Positions 26,290 to 36,164 of a stretch of 64,000 bases of DNA are shown piece by piece. The stretch is from Arenibacter echinorum. Lineage in GTDB: Bacteria; Bacteroidota; Bacteroidia; Flavobacteriales; Flavobacteriaceae. The stretch spans positions 1 to 64,000 of the forward strand of contig NZ_QLLN01000004.1 of assembly GCF_003259375.1 (NCBI RefSeq), given 5' to 3'. The notes beneath the pieces were generated by a model, which saw only the letters and a program-made list of their open reading frames with translations, ran no database searches and was not told where the DNA came from. The position numbers and the translations under genes were made by a program. Positions within the stretch are counted from its first letter, which is position 1, and each line of letters begins with the position of its first letter.

Positions 26290-26320
26290 CAAAGATACAC
26301 CTCATAAGAATTTTTTGCAA
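26290..26320 (-). promoter_or_regulatory. Promoter of the ctaB-oxidase operon
   Basis: The minus strand has TTG (26320-26318), a 20-nt spacer and TATCTTTG (26297-26290), a near-ideal Bacteroidetes promoter 22 bp upstream of the ctaB ATG. Confidence 0.72.
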
Positions 26321-26432
26321 CCAAATAAACATGTTTATATCAATTAACGACTAAAGGAGCCTTCCAACCCAAAACAAATCCAGGGAAGGCACTCTTCCAT
26401 TAATTGACGAAGGCCTTCCTAAATCTTTTTAG

Positions 26433-26467
26433 AGCAAAAAAAATCCCGAGACTACGCTCGGGATTTT
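26433..26467 (-). terminator. Intrinsic terminator after the TonB gene
   Basis: AATCCCGAG (26442-26450) pairs with CTCGGGATT (26457-26465); on the minus strand the stem runs into eight T residues. It lies about 20 bp past the TonB stop. The upstream side (26350-26430) also holds a short GCCTTCC/GGAAGGC inverted repeat. Confidence 0.88.
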
Positions 26468-26487
26468 AAATATACTTTTAATTCTAA

Positions 26488-27198
26488 CTATTGCAGTTTA
26501 AATGTAATTGGAATACTAAATGGTACACGAACAGCTCTACCTCTTTGTTTTCCTGGGGTCATCTTAGGCAATTTTCCAATAATCCTTGCAGCCTCTTCCT
26601 CCAAGTTTTTATCCGGACCTCTCATTCTTACGTTCCCAATACTTCCATCCTTTTGGATAACGAACATTACGTTAACCCTACCTTGCACTCCCATTTCTTG
26701 GGCAATTTCTGGATAGCGGAAGTTTTTACCAATGTGCTTCTGCATCATGGAGTTAAAACAATCCCTTAATTTGCTTTTTGGCTCGTTCTCACAACCTGGA
26801 AAAATTGGAACATCCTCAATAACCGCGAAAGGCACATCTACATCTTCCTCAATCTCTTCAACCTCAACATCGGCCACTTCTATTACCTCTTCCTCTTGAC
26901 TGGTTTCTGTAGACTCTATTACAGTCTCTTCCACTTCCTCTTCATCTTCAACGACCTCAATAATTTCAGGTGCTGCTGGTGGTGGCGGTGGTGGTGGTGT
27001 CTTAATTTGTTCGGTCATCGGAACCTCTTCGTCCAAAGTATCCTCCACATTCATGGTGTAATCAAAATTGTTGTCATCGTCATAGGTCTTCCATTCAAAA
27101 GCTATATACGTCAATAGCATAACCAGAACAAGGCCAATAACGAAATAAAGCCCGCTATTTCTTGTTAAATCTGCTTTCGGATTCTTTTTAAGTTCCAT
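26488..27198 (-). CDS. TonB-family energy transducer
   Basis: This 236-residue protein has one N-terminal membrane helix (about 16-34), an acidic and Pro-rich spacer (TPPPPPPPAAPEI, then Glu/Val repeats at about 75-120) and a TonB C-terminal domain (about 155-236) with YPEIAQEMGVQGRVNVMFVI and a final strand ending ITFKLQ. It would pass proton-motive energy to outer-membrane transporters. No ExbB/ExbD genes lie nearby, so it depends on a motor encoded elsewhere. The gene is flanked by its own promoter and terminator. Confidence 0.92.
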   Translation of the reverse strand: MELKKNPKADLTRNSGLYFVIGLVLVMLLTYIAFEWKTYDDDNNFDYTMNVEDTLDEEVPMTEQIKTPPPPPPPAAPEIIEVVEDEEEVEETVIESTETSQEEEVIEVADVEVEEIEEDVDVPFAVIEDVPIFPGCENEPKSKLRDCFNSMMQKHIGKNFRYPEIAQEMGVQGRVNVMFVIQKDGSIGNVRMRGPDKNLEEEAARIIGKLPKMTPGKQRGRAVRVPFSIPITFKLQ

Positions 27199-27271
27199 AA
27201 TTCTTAATTTTTAATGTTCGCTAATTTATATATTTATTTTATCTGTTTAAAACTTTTTGTTAAAAAAAATA

Positions 27272-27304
27272 CAAATATATTCAAACAGCTCATTGGGCTC
27301 CAAA
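27272..27304 (-). promoter_or_regulatory. Promoter of the TonB gene
   Basis: The minus strand reads TTTG (27304-27301), a 21-nt spacer and TATATTTG (27279-27272). The leader to the ATG at 27198 would be about 68 nt. Confidence 0.65.
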
Positions 27305-27442
27305 GTATCCCTTAAATATGTAACTAAAGGCCCTGAACGCAACTAATTGGCAGAATCTCAATTCCCTAATATCCATTCCGCTAAAAACCAGCAAGTTGCA
27401 TTCTATTATTTAGAATACACCCCAAATTACTCAAAAAAAACA

Positions 27443-27844
27443 CTATTTCATCCAATTCAAGGGAGTTTTTCCAGAGAAAATGTATTTTACCGTAAAACTT
27501 CCGAACAATGCCCCTAAACTATTCGCCAAAACATCCAGCAAATCGGGATCTCTATCAATTGTGGCCACACCCTGAAGCACTTCAATAATTATACCATAAA
27601 TAACGGCGTACAAAATTATTTTCACAATCACTTTCTTCAACGGCGTATTTCTACGATCAATTTCCCTAAAGGACAAACAACCCAAAGCGGTAAATACAAA
27701 ATAAAAAGTAAAATGTACCAACTTGTCCAAATGTGGAATATCCATAGAAGGTAAACTCTCCACGTCAAAAGAAAATAAGCTGAGCGTTGTTATGAACACC
27801 ACCCAGCTTATAAACAAGTTTGTAAAAAAATATTTTTTAAGCAC
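27443..27844 (-). CDS. VanZ-family membrane protein
   Basis: This protein of about 133 residues has four membrane helices, [19 protein letters not shown] near the N-terminus and a [15 protein letters not shown] motif near the end, as in the VanZ family of unknown function. I favour the GTG at 27844 as start (VLKKYFFTN), which overlaps the gcvH stop by 8 bp. An ATG at 27874 would add ten residues and lengthen the overlap with gcvH to 38 bp. It is co-transcribed with gcvH. Confidence 0.75.
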   Translation of the reverse strand: MLKKYFFTNLFISWVVFITTLSLFSFDVESLPSMDIPHLDKLVHFTFYFVFTALGCLSFREIDRRNTPLKKVIVKIILYAVIYGIIIEVLQGVATIDRDPDLLDVLANSLGALFGSFTVKYIFSGKTPLNWMK

Positions 27845-28217
27845 CCACAAGTTCTTTGTACTCCGCGTCTCCAAGCAAGCCCTCCACTTCGGAAGAATCG
27901 CTAATTTTTACTTTAATGATCCAACCCTCACCATAAGGATCGGTATTTACCTTTTCCGGTTCGTCTTCAAGCGATTCATTAAAAGCTATGATTTCCCCAC
28001 TTAAGGGAAGAAAAAGATCGGAAACTGTCTTTACGGCCTCGACTGTCCCAAAAACCTCATCCTTGTCCAAGGTTTCATCCAAGGTCTCCACTTCCACATA
28101 AACAATATCCCCTAATTCCCCTTGGGCAAAATCTGTAATCCCGACTATAGCGATATCGCCCTCTATTCTGACCCATTCATGGTCTTTTGTGTACTTTAAA
28201 TCTGAAGGTATATTCAT
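27837..28217 (-). CDS. gcvH: Glycine cleavage system H protein
   Basis: This 126-residue lipoyl carrier shuttles the methylamine group between the P and T proteins of glycine cleavage. The lipoylation site Lys63 sits in [16 protein letters not shown]. Length and the [19 protein letters not shown] start are standard. The gcvP and gcvT genes are not in this window. A strong promoter precedes it and vanZ overlaps its 3' end. Confidence 0.95.
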   Translation of the reverse strand: MNIPSDLKYTKDHEWVRIEGDIAIVGITDFAQGELGDIVYVEVETLDETLDKDEVFGTVEAVKTVSDLFLPLSGEIIAFNESLEDEPEKVNTDPYGEGWIIKVKISDSSEVEGLLGDAEYKELVGA

Positions 28218-28238
28218 TATCTAAATTTGTTAAGGCAA

Positions 28239-28270
28239 CAAATGTAAAAGAATATCTCCTGTTAATCAAA
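28239..28270 (-). promoter_or_regulatory. Promoter of gcvH-vanZ
   Basis: The minus strand reads TTTG (28270-28267), a 20-nt spacer and TACATTTG (28246-28239), a strong Bacteroidetes promoter match 22 bp before the ATG. Confidence 0.72.
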
Positions 28271-28339
28271 AATCTCATTTAAACTTTTTGGCCCACTTGG
28301 AAATTAAATTCTTTTACGGCCAATATCTCCTTGTTTAAG

Positions 28340-31300
28340 CTAGTTCCCAAAATTATACCTCAAGGTAAATCCGGTATTTATAGAAGTTTGCGGGAAAGCC
28401 GTTGACACTGCAAATTTTGAAAACGAATGATCATAAAAAAACAGGGCGTTTAAACTTTTGCTCAAGGCATAATCGGCAACAAATTTCACGGACATTAAAT
28501 TTTGTCCGGAAGTAATTTGATTGTTATCTATATCCAAGTTTCTAATAATGGTAATATTATCCCTGAGGGTTACGTCCGCTTTAAGATTTAAATCCCCTTT
28601 TAAACGCTGCTGTTCACCTCCAATGTTGGTTACAAATTTCACATCCTTAAAACGATACCCGAGTCCTACCGTATATTCCTTGCCATTGATCTCTGTCATT
28701 AAGCTATTGTCAAAACTCAAGGACAATGCCCTATCCGTTCTAATCTCCGCTAGTACGCTAAGGGAGTTTTGCATTTCAAAATCTACCCTCATCAATGGGT
28801 TGAACTGATCCGTAAGCACCACATTGTTCATAATATTGACCGGTAAAAAGTCCTGGGTTTCCGAGTTTATCGGTTCCATACCCTCATTGATCAACTGTGT
28901 ACGCGTTAAATTGGTCTGAAACGAATTTATACTGTAGGCCGATCTATATCCATGGCTTAGGGAAAAACGCTTAAATTTCTTCTTAAACCAAGGATTGCGC
29001 ATTAATCCGGTATATTTAATGTTCCAATTGGGAATTGGAATGCTCCTAAAAGCGTCCAAACTTACCTTATTGGGATCCTTCCCTGTATAAGCGGCAAAAA
29101 AAGCGGGCAGCAAAACATCTTGACTCGTCTTACCGTATCTTTCCGGAAAACCATCGTCATCTACCTCACCGGTATCATGGTTTCTTTCGGCGACAATCCT
29201 ATTGGCTATGGTAATCCTGTTTTCTTTGAAGGTTTGAAAACTGTCCGAACTAAATTCATCACTCTTATCAAAAACGGTACCGATCATTAAAGTGGAAATA
29301 CTAAAATTTCCATAGTTGTTCCCTAGAAGATTCACATATTCAAATGCGTCATTCCCCAAATCCTCCACGTTAAAAGTCTCTTGGTAACTTTCGGACATTT
29401 GCCTATCGGCCACAAGGTCTATGGTCAAATCTCTAGTGGGTTGTGCCGTTGCCGTTATATTTAACTGCTTATTGGTATTCTGGATATACTGTTGGTTAAA
29501 TTCCGGGAAAGTGGTCAACCATCCGTTTCTGGCCGCCTCATATCTAACATCGGCCTGACTACCAAAAACAAATCCTATGGTTGGTTTTGCCGTACCAATA
29601 AAACCTACTGACCTAGTATAACCTGGCAATACCTTACCATTGTTCTGACTATAGGTAACATTTACACGTTTTACCATGGTAAGCACATCTATAAAAGCAT
29701 TATACCCTGTGCCGCTCCCTTTTTTAACGTCATTGCTATCATCATTGGATGCCGGGTTGCCCGCTTTATCCAGACGAGCCGGTTTAGCCGCAGTTCCTTT
29801 AGTATCTTTCCTACCCAAACCGAGGAAATCATAGAACTTTTGCATGGTGAGGGATGCCGTTAAATTATGTGTACTGGCATTCTGCACTGTATTTATATCC
29901 TCTCCGGCCACTTCGTTCAAAGCATCCCCTCCCCTTTGCCAGTCAAAATTACTGGTATACGTGTATTGGGCATTTATAAAATCGAAAGCAGGAATTTTGT
30001 TCAAGGGCAATTCATAATTCAATTGCATTTCCTGTGAATGCCTATTGGGCTCCCCAAGATCGAAAAATCCGTCCCACAATCCCAAGGCCTGATCGATTTC
30101 CGAATTCGGATTGCCATCTTCCGAAAAATAATTTCTTACTATATTATTGTTCGAGGCGGTAAGATTTAAGCGCAAGGATTTTGTTAGGCTATAGTTGATG
30201 GCATACTGCCAATTGAAAAGATAATTCCTTTGCTGTAGAAAAGGCAGATCCAACTTTTCTACCCCCGGTTCAAAAACATCTCTAAACTTTTGTTGATTAA
30301 AAGATCGGTTGATATTGGATTGAAGTGAAACACTTGCCGGCAAAACATTTAAATTTAAATCTTTCAGCCATTTCCAATATTGCCCGGTAAACAAGGAGTC
30401 CTTCTTGGCAAACGGTTCTAGGGGAAGGGGTTTAAAATTGTGGTTATAAACAAATCCTGTTACCACATTCTGATCCCTTAGCTCATCTATCTCAAAATCC
30501 CTATGGTTCACCTCGTTATAGGAATAATTAAAGGTAAAGTTCTCAATATCGTAAAAATTGGCTTCGGCTTCCTCGCCCCTATCCTTTCTTACCCCAATAA
30601 AATTTATACTGGTCCTCTTGGTATAATCCTCCCCTTGCTGTCTAATTGCCTCAGCGTCTTCCGGCGTTTCGGCAGCTGCGATACGATCTTCCAATTTTAG
30701 GTCATCATAGACAGGATCAAATTCTGGCGTAATCAATTGCTCCGAAATACCATAATTAAAAGGGAGTTGCAAGCCCCAATTTTTTGGAAACAATTGACCA
30801 ATATTCACATTGGTAACCACATCATAGGAAATAGCGTCCTCACGCGCCCGTTCATTGGGCATTTGGTCTATGGCCCCGAACCCGGAAGTACTTTTGCTAC
30901 CGGTGGCGGACACATTGGCAAAATCTGCCATATTCATATCCAAGGCAGCTATAGCGGCCCATCCCCCGTTATTATCTAATCCCGATAGGCGTAGTTCGTT
31001 AAACCAGACCTCTCCCCTAGCTGGAAGATTATCATCGTTCTTAACCCCTACCATCATACTACGGATACCTCCCAAAGAAGGATTTCCACGGATACCAATT
31101 CGTATTTTACCCAGTGTTCTTGGGTCAAATTCATTTACCTGGACCACCTCACCATTGTCAATTTCATAATAATTAATGGTGCTAAGGGTTTGGGCTGCGA
31201 TTCCGGTAGATTTCACCTTGGACAAATCTTCCAACGAAAGATCCAGTTGATTTACATCAGGCCAAATTTCGCTGTCCGAGCTTGCTCCGTGCGGCGTTAG

Positions 31301-34300
31301 CTGTAAGGGCAATTCTATTTGATAGAAATTCTGCGTAAAATCCGAACCGATCCTTATAAACCCTATCAAGGGTGTCTCGTCATTGGCATAGTCGGATTCT
31401 ACAATTTCTTCGGCGTGGATAAACATTTTTAAGCGTTTATATTGCCTTACATCAATATCCAAATTTTTAAAGACCCCTCTGGAATCCTGAGGCTCCAAAT
31501 TCTCAACCACAAATGACAAGGATTGTTCATTCTGCCTAATAATGGTATTGTTATTGTTAAGCCTTTCACGTGCTACACCTGGGGGCAAAACATAAGGTAT
31601 TGGGGTTCGTGCAGCATTTTCCTCTATGTTCACGGCATTAACATCTACCAAAGTACCATCATCCGATGCATCTGAGTCCACATCGGGCTGTAAGGAATTG
31701 GTATAGGTCCGCCAATCTCCACGCACTAGGTCCAAGGTAGCAAAACGCAATACCACATCGTTTGAAAAACCTGTTAGATACATCCGCATAAAGCTAATAG
31801 ACCTAAAATCGCTTATGCCGCCAACCGCGTCGGTAAAATCTGACAAAGGTATCTTGTACTGTATCCAACGCTCGTTCAAGGTATTGCCGTTGGGCAAAGA
31901 CCTGGTAACCCCTTCCTTAATATCCGTTACATACTTGTCATTAATGGTAGTCCCTGGTTTAATGTTAATACGATACTCGTAATAACTATTTACGGTATTC
32001 ATGGTTCCGTCCCTATCTATATCCTCCACATCGGGCAAAGTAGTTGACCCCCTGTCCGAATTGCTCAATTGTACGGGAGAATTGCCATCCGGGTTATTGT
32101 AATTTAGATATCGTTCCAAAATACTACCTTCCCTGTTCAGAAAGTACTCGTAATTATCCATTGCAGGATCTTCCGCCGGGCCATTATAGGTAATTCCCCC
32201 TTCAAAAGTATAGGTAGCCTCCTCGGCATCCGTTAGACCATCAAAACCAATATCCTGCAACCCTCTGTTATTCTCATCTGCATCAAAGGCATATATTAAA
32301 GATTGGGTTGCTGGAACCTTACCCCAATTTGTTTTATAGGTAAGATCATTGGATAAGGGATCCACGGGTAACCCATTTTCATATTGCTTCCTACCATCAG
32401 GAAGAATATCCTCGGAAATATTACCAAGGTTGATCACTAAATCCCCGGCGCTAGTTGCAATGCCATCCACATAGGGATCCAACACCCAAAATTGAACGTA
32501 TTCCACATTGGACTGCTCAAAATTGGTGCTGCTCAACGATCGCATTATCCCTGCCCATTTATCCTGTGGTTGTTCCGTAGTAAAACTTGGGTTTGCGTTA
32601 TACGGACCTTTCATACCCGGGTAATAGGCTATATCCAAAGTGTTTTGGGCCAAAGTCTGCCCTTGGGCGACATCCTGATTAAAGACATCCTGTATATAGA
32701 TTCTTCTAGTTTCGTTTGTGGAAATATCATCATCACTCAATGCAGTAGGCCGCTGATTGGAATAAAAAATAGGATCTACGGTATACCAGGCCATTTTTGC
32801 CCTACCATATCCAGACTCTACACTATTGACCGTGGTTGCAAATTCCACTGGCGGACTCGCCATGGACCATCCAAGAAAGGAACGGATATCGATCAGCGAT
32901 TGCGCCCCCTCAAAATCGTCCAAATAAGTTGTGGTCTCCCCTTCAAAATCCGCATTCTTGGGAGAACTTGGGCTTAAAAAGGCAACTTCTCCGCGAACTG
33001 ACAAGTTGGAAGGGACATCCGTATCTATATTTGGCAATTTATTGACCAACCTGGTCAAAAATGGAACCTCAGTGGAAAAATTACTGTTTAGACCAAATAT
33101 TGTATTGTTTACAGGCTCTATACCGTAATTGGATTTCTGGGTCAAAGGTTTTTCATTCAAGTTCAACAATGTACCTCCAAGCACAAAATTTTTATTGAAT
33201 TGATGCTCCACATTTACGCCTGAAAAACGTCTGGTCTGCTGTCCAAAGACCGCATTGTTCTCCACTGAAATATTAATGGGGGTATTGGAAGCCTCCAAAC
33301 TTGGGTCCAAAATCTGCACTGTGCCCGACTGATAATTTACGGTGTAATCTATACCCTCCTGTAACTGCCTACCTCCGGCCGTAACCCTTACAGATCCTTG
33401 GGGAACATTGAAAGCCCCAATAGGAATACCATTGGTCCCCTGGGATTTATAAGTTCCTTTTAAAATAAACCTATTTTTATCCGCATCCTGTTGGGCCGCC
33501 GCTGTGGGAAGCGAGTACATATTCCTAAAAACGTACTTCTTTTGATTGGCATTATAACCTTGATCATTGTCCACGTCATAAGTACCACCACCCAATAGGT
33601 TAAATAAGTATTCCCCAAAAGGTTCAACTTTGGTGAATATAATATTTCCGGTTTGCGAGTCTATGGTAATCCCTTCCACGTAATCAAAAAAACCATCCCC
33701 TCCACTTTGAAGGTCATTATATGCATTTAACCTATCTAGATTAAACACATCCAATAATATCCTATCTTCCAAGGGCTTGGGGGTTGTTGGCCAACCAGAG
33801 CCAACACCTGATTCCACTGGTGTTATATAATTTCTTGGAGTAGTTTCCGCATATAAAATGTTCAACTTAAAATCCTCCTGACTCAATTGATAGGCGCCAG
33901 TGGCGTAAATATTCTTCATCATCAGATCCCATATAGGATCTACAACATTGGTAATATTACTCTTTAACAATTTAAGGATCAAGGTATTGTTGTTTACAGG
34001 TATTTCCGCTCCGGGCGACACCGTTGTGGCATCTACTCCACCATTGGCAAACTCTCCCACCTGATAGACATCCCCATTAAAGGTGTATTGAAAAGCAACC
34101 CCAAGAACTTCATCATTGCTCAATCTTTGGTTTAGGGATATATACCCCAATTGGGAATCAAAGGAAAAATCCCTGCCCTGTTCCAATTTTCTCGCATTCT
34201 CCAAAATAGCATAATCAAATCCCTGATTTACCGTATATCCTGGTACATTAAAACCGGTTTGAACTGTAGCTATATCGCGAATATTACTTGTAAGGGCGCC

Positions 34301-35521
34301 CCCGGACCCAATTTGAAGAGGATCAAAATCATTGGCAGCGTTCCTTGGCAAATTACCGGCTGCAGAACTATTAAAGAATCCAGCGGGATCTCCGTTGTTT
34401 TGGCCTATTCTGGTTTTTTCCGGTTGTATCTCCCCCAAATCCTGGATAGCCACAACATTTCTAATATTAACCGTTTGCTGGCTCCTATTGGTAATCCATA
34501 CTTCCAACCTTGTAATTTGGACCTGGCTCCTTATGTAAGGATAGTTAACAAGTGCGGCATCATAATTATCCCTAAAATAATGGGCTAAAAAAAAGTGTTT
34601 GTCAGAGTCGTAATCCTGGGCCCTAAGCTCGAAATCGTTCACCGTGCCCCCACCCTGTGCAACCACCGTATTGCTCTGTGACCTTTGTTCTGAAAATACG
34701 GCCGTTACCCTGGTCTTCCCAAATTGCAGTTCGGTCTTCACCCCAAAAAGGCTCTGTGCTCCCGTAATCAAGGAACTATTTAGTGGCATACTCACATTTC
34801 CTACCTCTATCTTTTGAAGTATATCATCCTCAGATGGCGTATAGTCCAATTTTACTAAATTCTGGAAATCAAAGGTGGCCTCGGTATCATAATTGGCCGT
34901 TACCTGAAGTCGCTCTCCTATTTTGCCCAACATACTTAAGCTTATCCGTTGATCAAAATCAAAGGAAAGATTGGTCCTGTTACGTGGGGACAGGGATGGG
35001 TTATCGTTTTTTTGCCATATCACCCCAAGATCCATCGCCACCGATCCTTGTGGAATCACTTCTATGGTATTGCCCCCAAAGACACTTTCAAAAAAACTAT
35101 TATTTACATAGAAATTAGGAAGTAAATTTTTACGGGCTGCCTCACTGCCCTCCTTTTTGCCAGAAAAGGCATCAATTTTTTCTTTAAAATAGGACTTCAT
35201 ACCCTCGCGGCGCACAAGCTCCAAATATTGTTCAGGGGTAAGGATAACGGGGTAATTGATATCAAAATCCCCAACACTTACCGTGTAGATATATCTGTCC
35301 AGATTGGGGTCATAAGTGTACTTTGAAACTATGCTGTCCGGGTTTTCCATTTTCAATTTTCCCAGCGCAACACCCGTTTTTAGCGAATCTACTTCCTGCT
35401 CAAGTGCATCTTCCCCTTCTATTTCCTGTGCTAGGGAAGTACCCGTTGCGACCAAGAAAATAAACAGTAGGATAGTAAGCTTAAATGATGATTTAAGATA
35501 AAATTTTGCCCCTTTTTTCAA
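28340..35521 (-). CDS. sprA: SprA, translocon barrel of the type IX secretion system
   Basis: This 2393-residue protein matches SprA (Sov), the giant outer-membrane beta-barrel through which type IX cargo leaves the cell and which is needed for gliding in flavobacteria. It has a signal peptide (1-31, ending SLAQE) and then mixed periplasmic and barrel segments with many aromatic strand ends. Recognisable blocks are an N-terminal region KNLLPNFYVNNSFFESVFGG, several GxVWFNELRLSG-like motifs and a C-terminal strand ending LRYNFGN. It follows ruvA by 5 bp. It is a family-typical length with no break. Confidence 0.95.
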   Translation of the reverse strand: MKKGAKFYLKSSFKLTILLFIFLVATGTSLAQEIEGEDALEQEVDSLKTGVALGKLKMENPDSIVSKYTYDPNLDRYIYTVSVGDFDINYPVILTPEQYLELVRREGMKSYFKEKIDAFSGKKEGSEAARKNLLPNFYVNNSFFESVFGGNTIEVIPQGSVAMDLGVIWQKNDNPSLSPRNRTNLSFDFDQRISLSMLGKIGERLQVTANYDTEATFDFQNLVKLDYTPSEDDILQKIEVGNVSMPLNSSLITGAQSLFGVKTELQFGKTRVTAVFSEQRSQSNTVVAQGGGTVNDFELRAQDYDSDKHFFLAHYFRDNYDAALVNYPYIRSQVQITRLEVWITNRSQQTVNIRNVVAIQDLGEIQPEKTRIGQNNGDPAGFFNSSAAGNLPRNAANDFDPLQIGSGGALTSNIRDIATVQTGFNVPGYTVNQGFDYAILENARKLEQGRDFSFDSQLGYISLNQRLSNDEVLGVAFQYTFNGDVYQVGEFANGGVDATTVSPGAEIPVNNNTLILKLLKSNITNVVDPIWDLMMKNIYATGAYQLSQEDFKLNILYAETTPRNYITPVESGVGSGWPTTPKPLEDRILLDVFNLDRLNAYNDLQSGGDGFFDYVEGITIDSQTGNIIFTKVEPFGEYLFNLLGGGTYDVDNDQGYNANQKKYVFRNMYSLPTAAAQQDADKNRFILKGTYKSQGTNGIPIGAFNVPQGSVRVTAGGRQLQEGIDYTVNYQSGTVQILDPSLEASNTPINISVENNAVFGQQTRRFSGVNVEHQFNKNFVLGGTLLNLNEKPLTQKSNYGIEPVNNTIFGLNSNFSTEVPFLTRLVNKLPNIDTDVPSNLSVRGEVAFLSPSSPKNADFEGETTTYLDDFEGAQSLIDIRSFLGWSMASPPVEFATTVNSVESGYGRAKMAWYTVDPIFYSNQRPTALSDDDISTNETRRIYIQDVFNQDVAQGQTLAQNTLDIAYYPGMKGPYNANPSFTTEQPQDKWAGIMRSLSSTNFEQSNVEYVQFWVLDPYVDGIATSAGDLVINLGNISEDILPDGRKQYENGLPVDPLSNDLTYKTNWGKVPATQSLIYAFDADENNRGLQDIGFDGLTDAEEATYTFEGGITYNGPAEDPAMDNYEYFLNREGSILERYLNYNNPDGNSPVQLSNSDRGSTTLPDVEDIDRDGTMNTVNSYYEYRINIKPGTTINDKYVTDIKEGVTRSLPNGNTLNERWIQYKIPLSDFTDAVGGISDFRSISFMRMYLTGFSNDVVLRFATLDLVRGDWRTYTNSLQPDVDSDASDDGTLVDVNAVNIEENAARTPIPYVLPPGVARERLNNNNTIIRQNEQSLSFVVENLEPQDSRGVFKNLDIDVRQYKRLKMFIHAEEIVESDYANDETPLIGFIRIGSDFTQNFYQIELPLQLTPHGASSDSEIWPDVNQLDLSLEDLSKVKSTGIAAQTLSTINYYEIDNGEVVQVNEFDPRTLGKIRIGIRGNPSLGGIRSMMVGVKNDDNLPARGEVWFNELRLSGLDNNGGWAAIAALDMNMADFANVSATGSKSTSGFGAIDQMPNERAREDAISYDVVTNVNIGQLFPKNWGLQLPFNYGISEQLITPEFDPVYDDLKLEDRIAAAETPEDAEAIRQQGEDYTKRTSINFIGVRKDRGEEAEANFYDIENFTFNYSYNEVNHRDFEIDELRDQNVVTGFVYNHNFKPLPLEPFAKKDSLFTGQYWKWLKDLNLNVLPASVSLQSNINRSFNQQKFRDVFEPGVEKLDLPFLQQRNYLFNWQYAINYSLTKSLRLNLTASNNNIVRNYFSEDGNPNSEIDQALGLWDGFFDLGEPNRHSQEMQLNYELPLNKIPAFDFINAQYTYTSNFDWQRGGDALNEVAGEDINTVQNASTHNLTASLTMQKFYDFLGLGRKDTKGTAAKPARLDKAGNPASNDDSNDVKKGSGTGYNAFIDVLTMVKRVNVTYSQNNGKVLPGYTRSVGFIGTAKPTIGFVFGSQADVRYEAARNGWLTTFPEFNQQYIQNTNKQLNITATAQPTRDLTIDLVADRQMSESYQETFNVEDLGNDAFEYVNLLGNNYGNFSISTLMIGTVFDKSDEFSSDSFQTFKENRITIANRIVAERNHDTGEVDDDGFPERYGKTSQDVLLPAFFAAYTGKDPNKVSLDAFRSIPIPNWNIKYTGLMRNPWFKKKFKRFSLSHGYRSAYSINSFQTNLTRTQLINEGMEPINSETQDFLPVNIMNNVVLTDQFNPLMRVDFEMQNSLSVLAEIRTDRALSLSFDNSLMTEINGKEYTVGLGYRFKDVKFVTNIGGEQQRLKGDLNLKADVTLRDNITIIRNLDIDNNQITSGQNLMSVKFVADYALSKSLNALFFYDHSFSKFAVSTAFPQTSINTGFTLRYNFGN

Positions 35522-35526
35522 ACTTG

Positions 35527-36108
35527 TTATAAATTTTTAAGCGCAAATTTTATAATGTCCTCTACGCTTAGTCCAGGGTCTTGGGCAACTACTTTATCCA
35601 CAACCTTTTCAGCTTGTTTGCGGACAAAACCAAGAACCTCTAATGCAGATAACGCTTCATCTTTATTTGTATTGTTTGATGGGGCGGAAAGTTCATCAAT
35701 ATCGTAGACTTTTAAAACCTTGTCCTTTAGGTCCAGAATTACCCGTTGTGCCGTTTTGGCACCGATGCCCTTGATTCCTTGAATAGTAGGCACATCTCCA
35801 GTTGCAATGGCATCCCTGATCTGACCAGGAGACAGGGAGGACAACATAGTTCTGGCCGTGCTGGATCCAATTCCGGATACGGACAAAAGCAATCTAAATA
35901 TCTCCCTTTCGGACTTTTCGGAGAAACCGAACAAAGTATGTGAATCTTCCTTTACTTGTAGATGGGTGTACAGTTGAATGCTTTCCGAATCCCCAATTTT
36001 TGAAAACGTGTGCAATGAAATATTTACAAAATACCCCACTCCAGCACATTCGATTACAACGTGGGTGGGATTTTTTTCAACAAGTTTTCCTTTTAAATGA
36101 GTAATCAT
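35527..36108 (-). CDS. ruvA: Holliday junction DNA helicase subunit RuvA
   Basis: This 193-residue protein binds four-way junctions and loads RuvB. It has an OB-fold N-terminus (LKGKLVEKNPTHVVIECAGVGY), two helix-hairpin-helix motifs (LLSVSGIGSSTART, IQGIKGIGAKTAQR) and the C-terminal RuvB-binding domain (about 145-193). It is 5 bp upstream of sprA, so the two share a transcript. The partner gene ruvB lies separately at 41.4-42.4 kb. Confidence 0.96.
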   Translation of the reverse strand: MITHLKGKLVEKNPTHVVIECAGVGYFVNISLHTFSKIGDSESIQLYTHLQVKEDSHTLFGFSEKSEREIFRLLLSVSGIGSSTARTMLSSLSPGQIRDAIATGDVPTIQGIKGIGAKTAQRVILDLKDKVLKVYDIDELSAPSNNTNKDEALSALEVLGFVRKQAEKVVDKVVAQDPGLSVEDIIKFALKNL

Positions 36109-36127
36109 TAGCTTTTACTGGTTTCAT

Positions 36128-36147
36128 GTTTCAAGCCGTCTTGAAAC
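36128..36147. repeat. Inverted repeat between maeB and ruvA
   Basis: GTTTCAAG (36128-36135) and CTTGAAAC (36140-36147) form a perfect 8-bp stem with a 4-nt loop in the 56-bp gap. No run of T follows on the minus strand, so it may be a processing or structural element rather than a terminator. Confidence 0.45.
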
Positions 36148-36164
36148 TAGAATTATTTAGAATA

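Noticed and set aside
26353-26431. Short GCCTTCC/GGAAGGC repeats as a second terminator near TonB
   Set aside because: Stems are short with long loops and no T run; the sharp hairpin at 26442-26465 explains termination.
32492-32977. 161-codon frame antisense to sprA
   Set aside because: Lies wholly within the intact sprA frame on the other strand and shows no protein family features.
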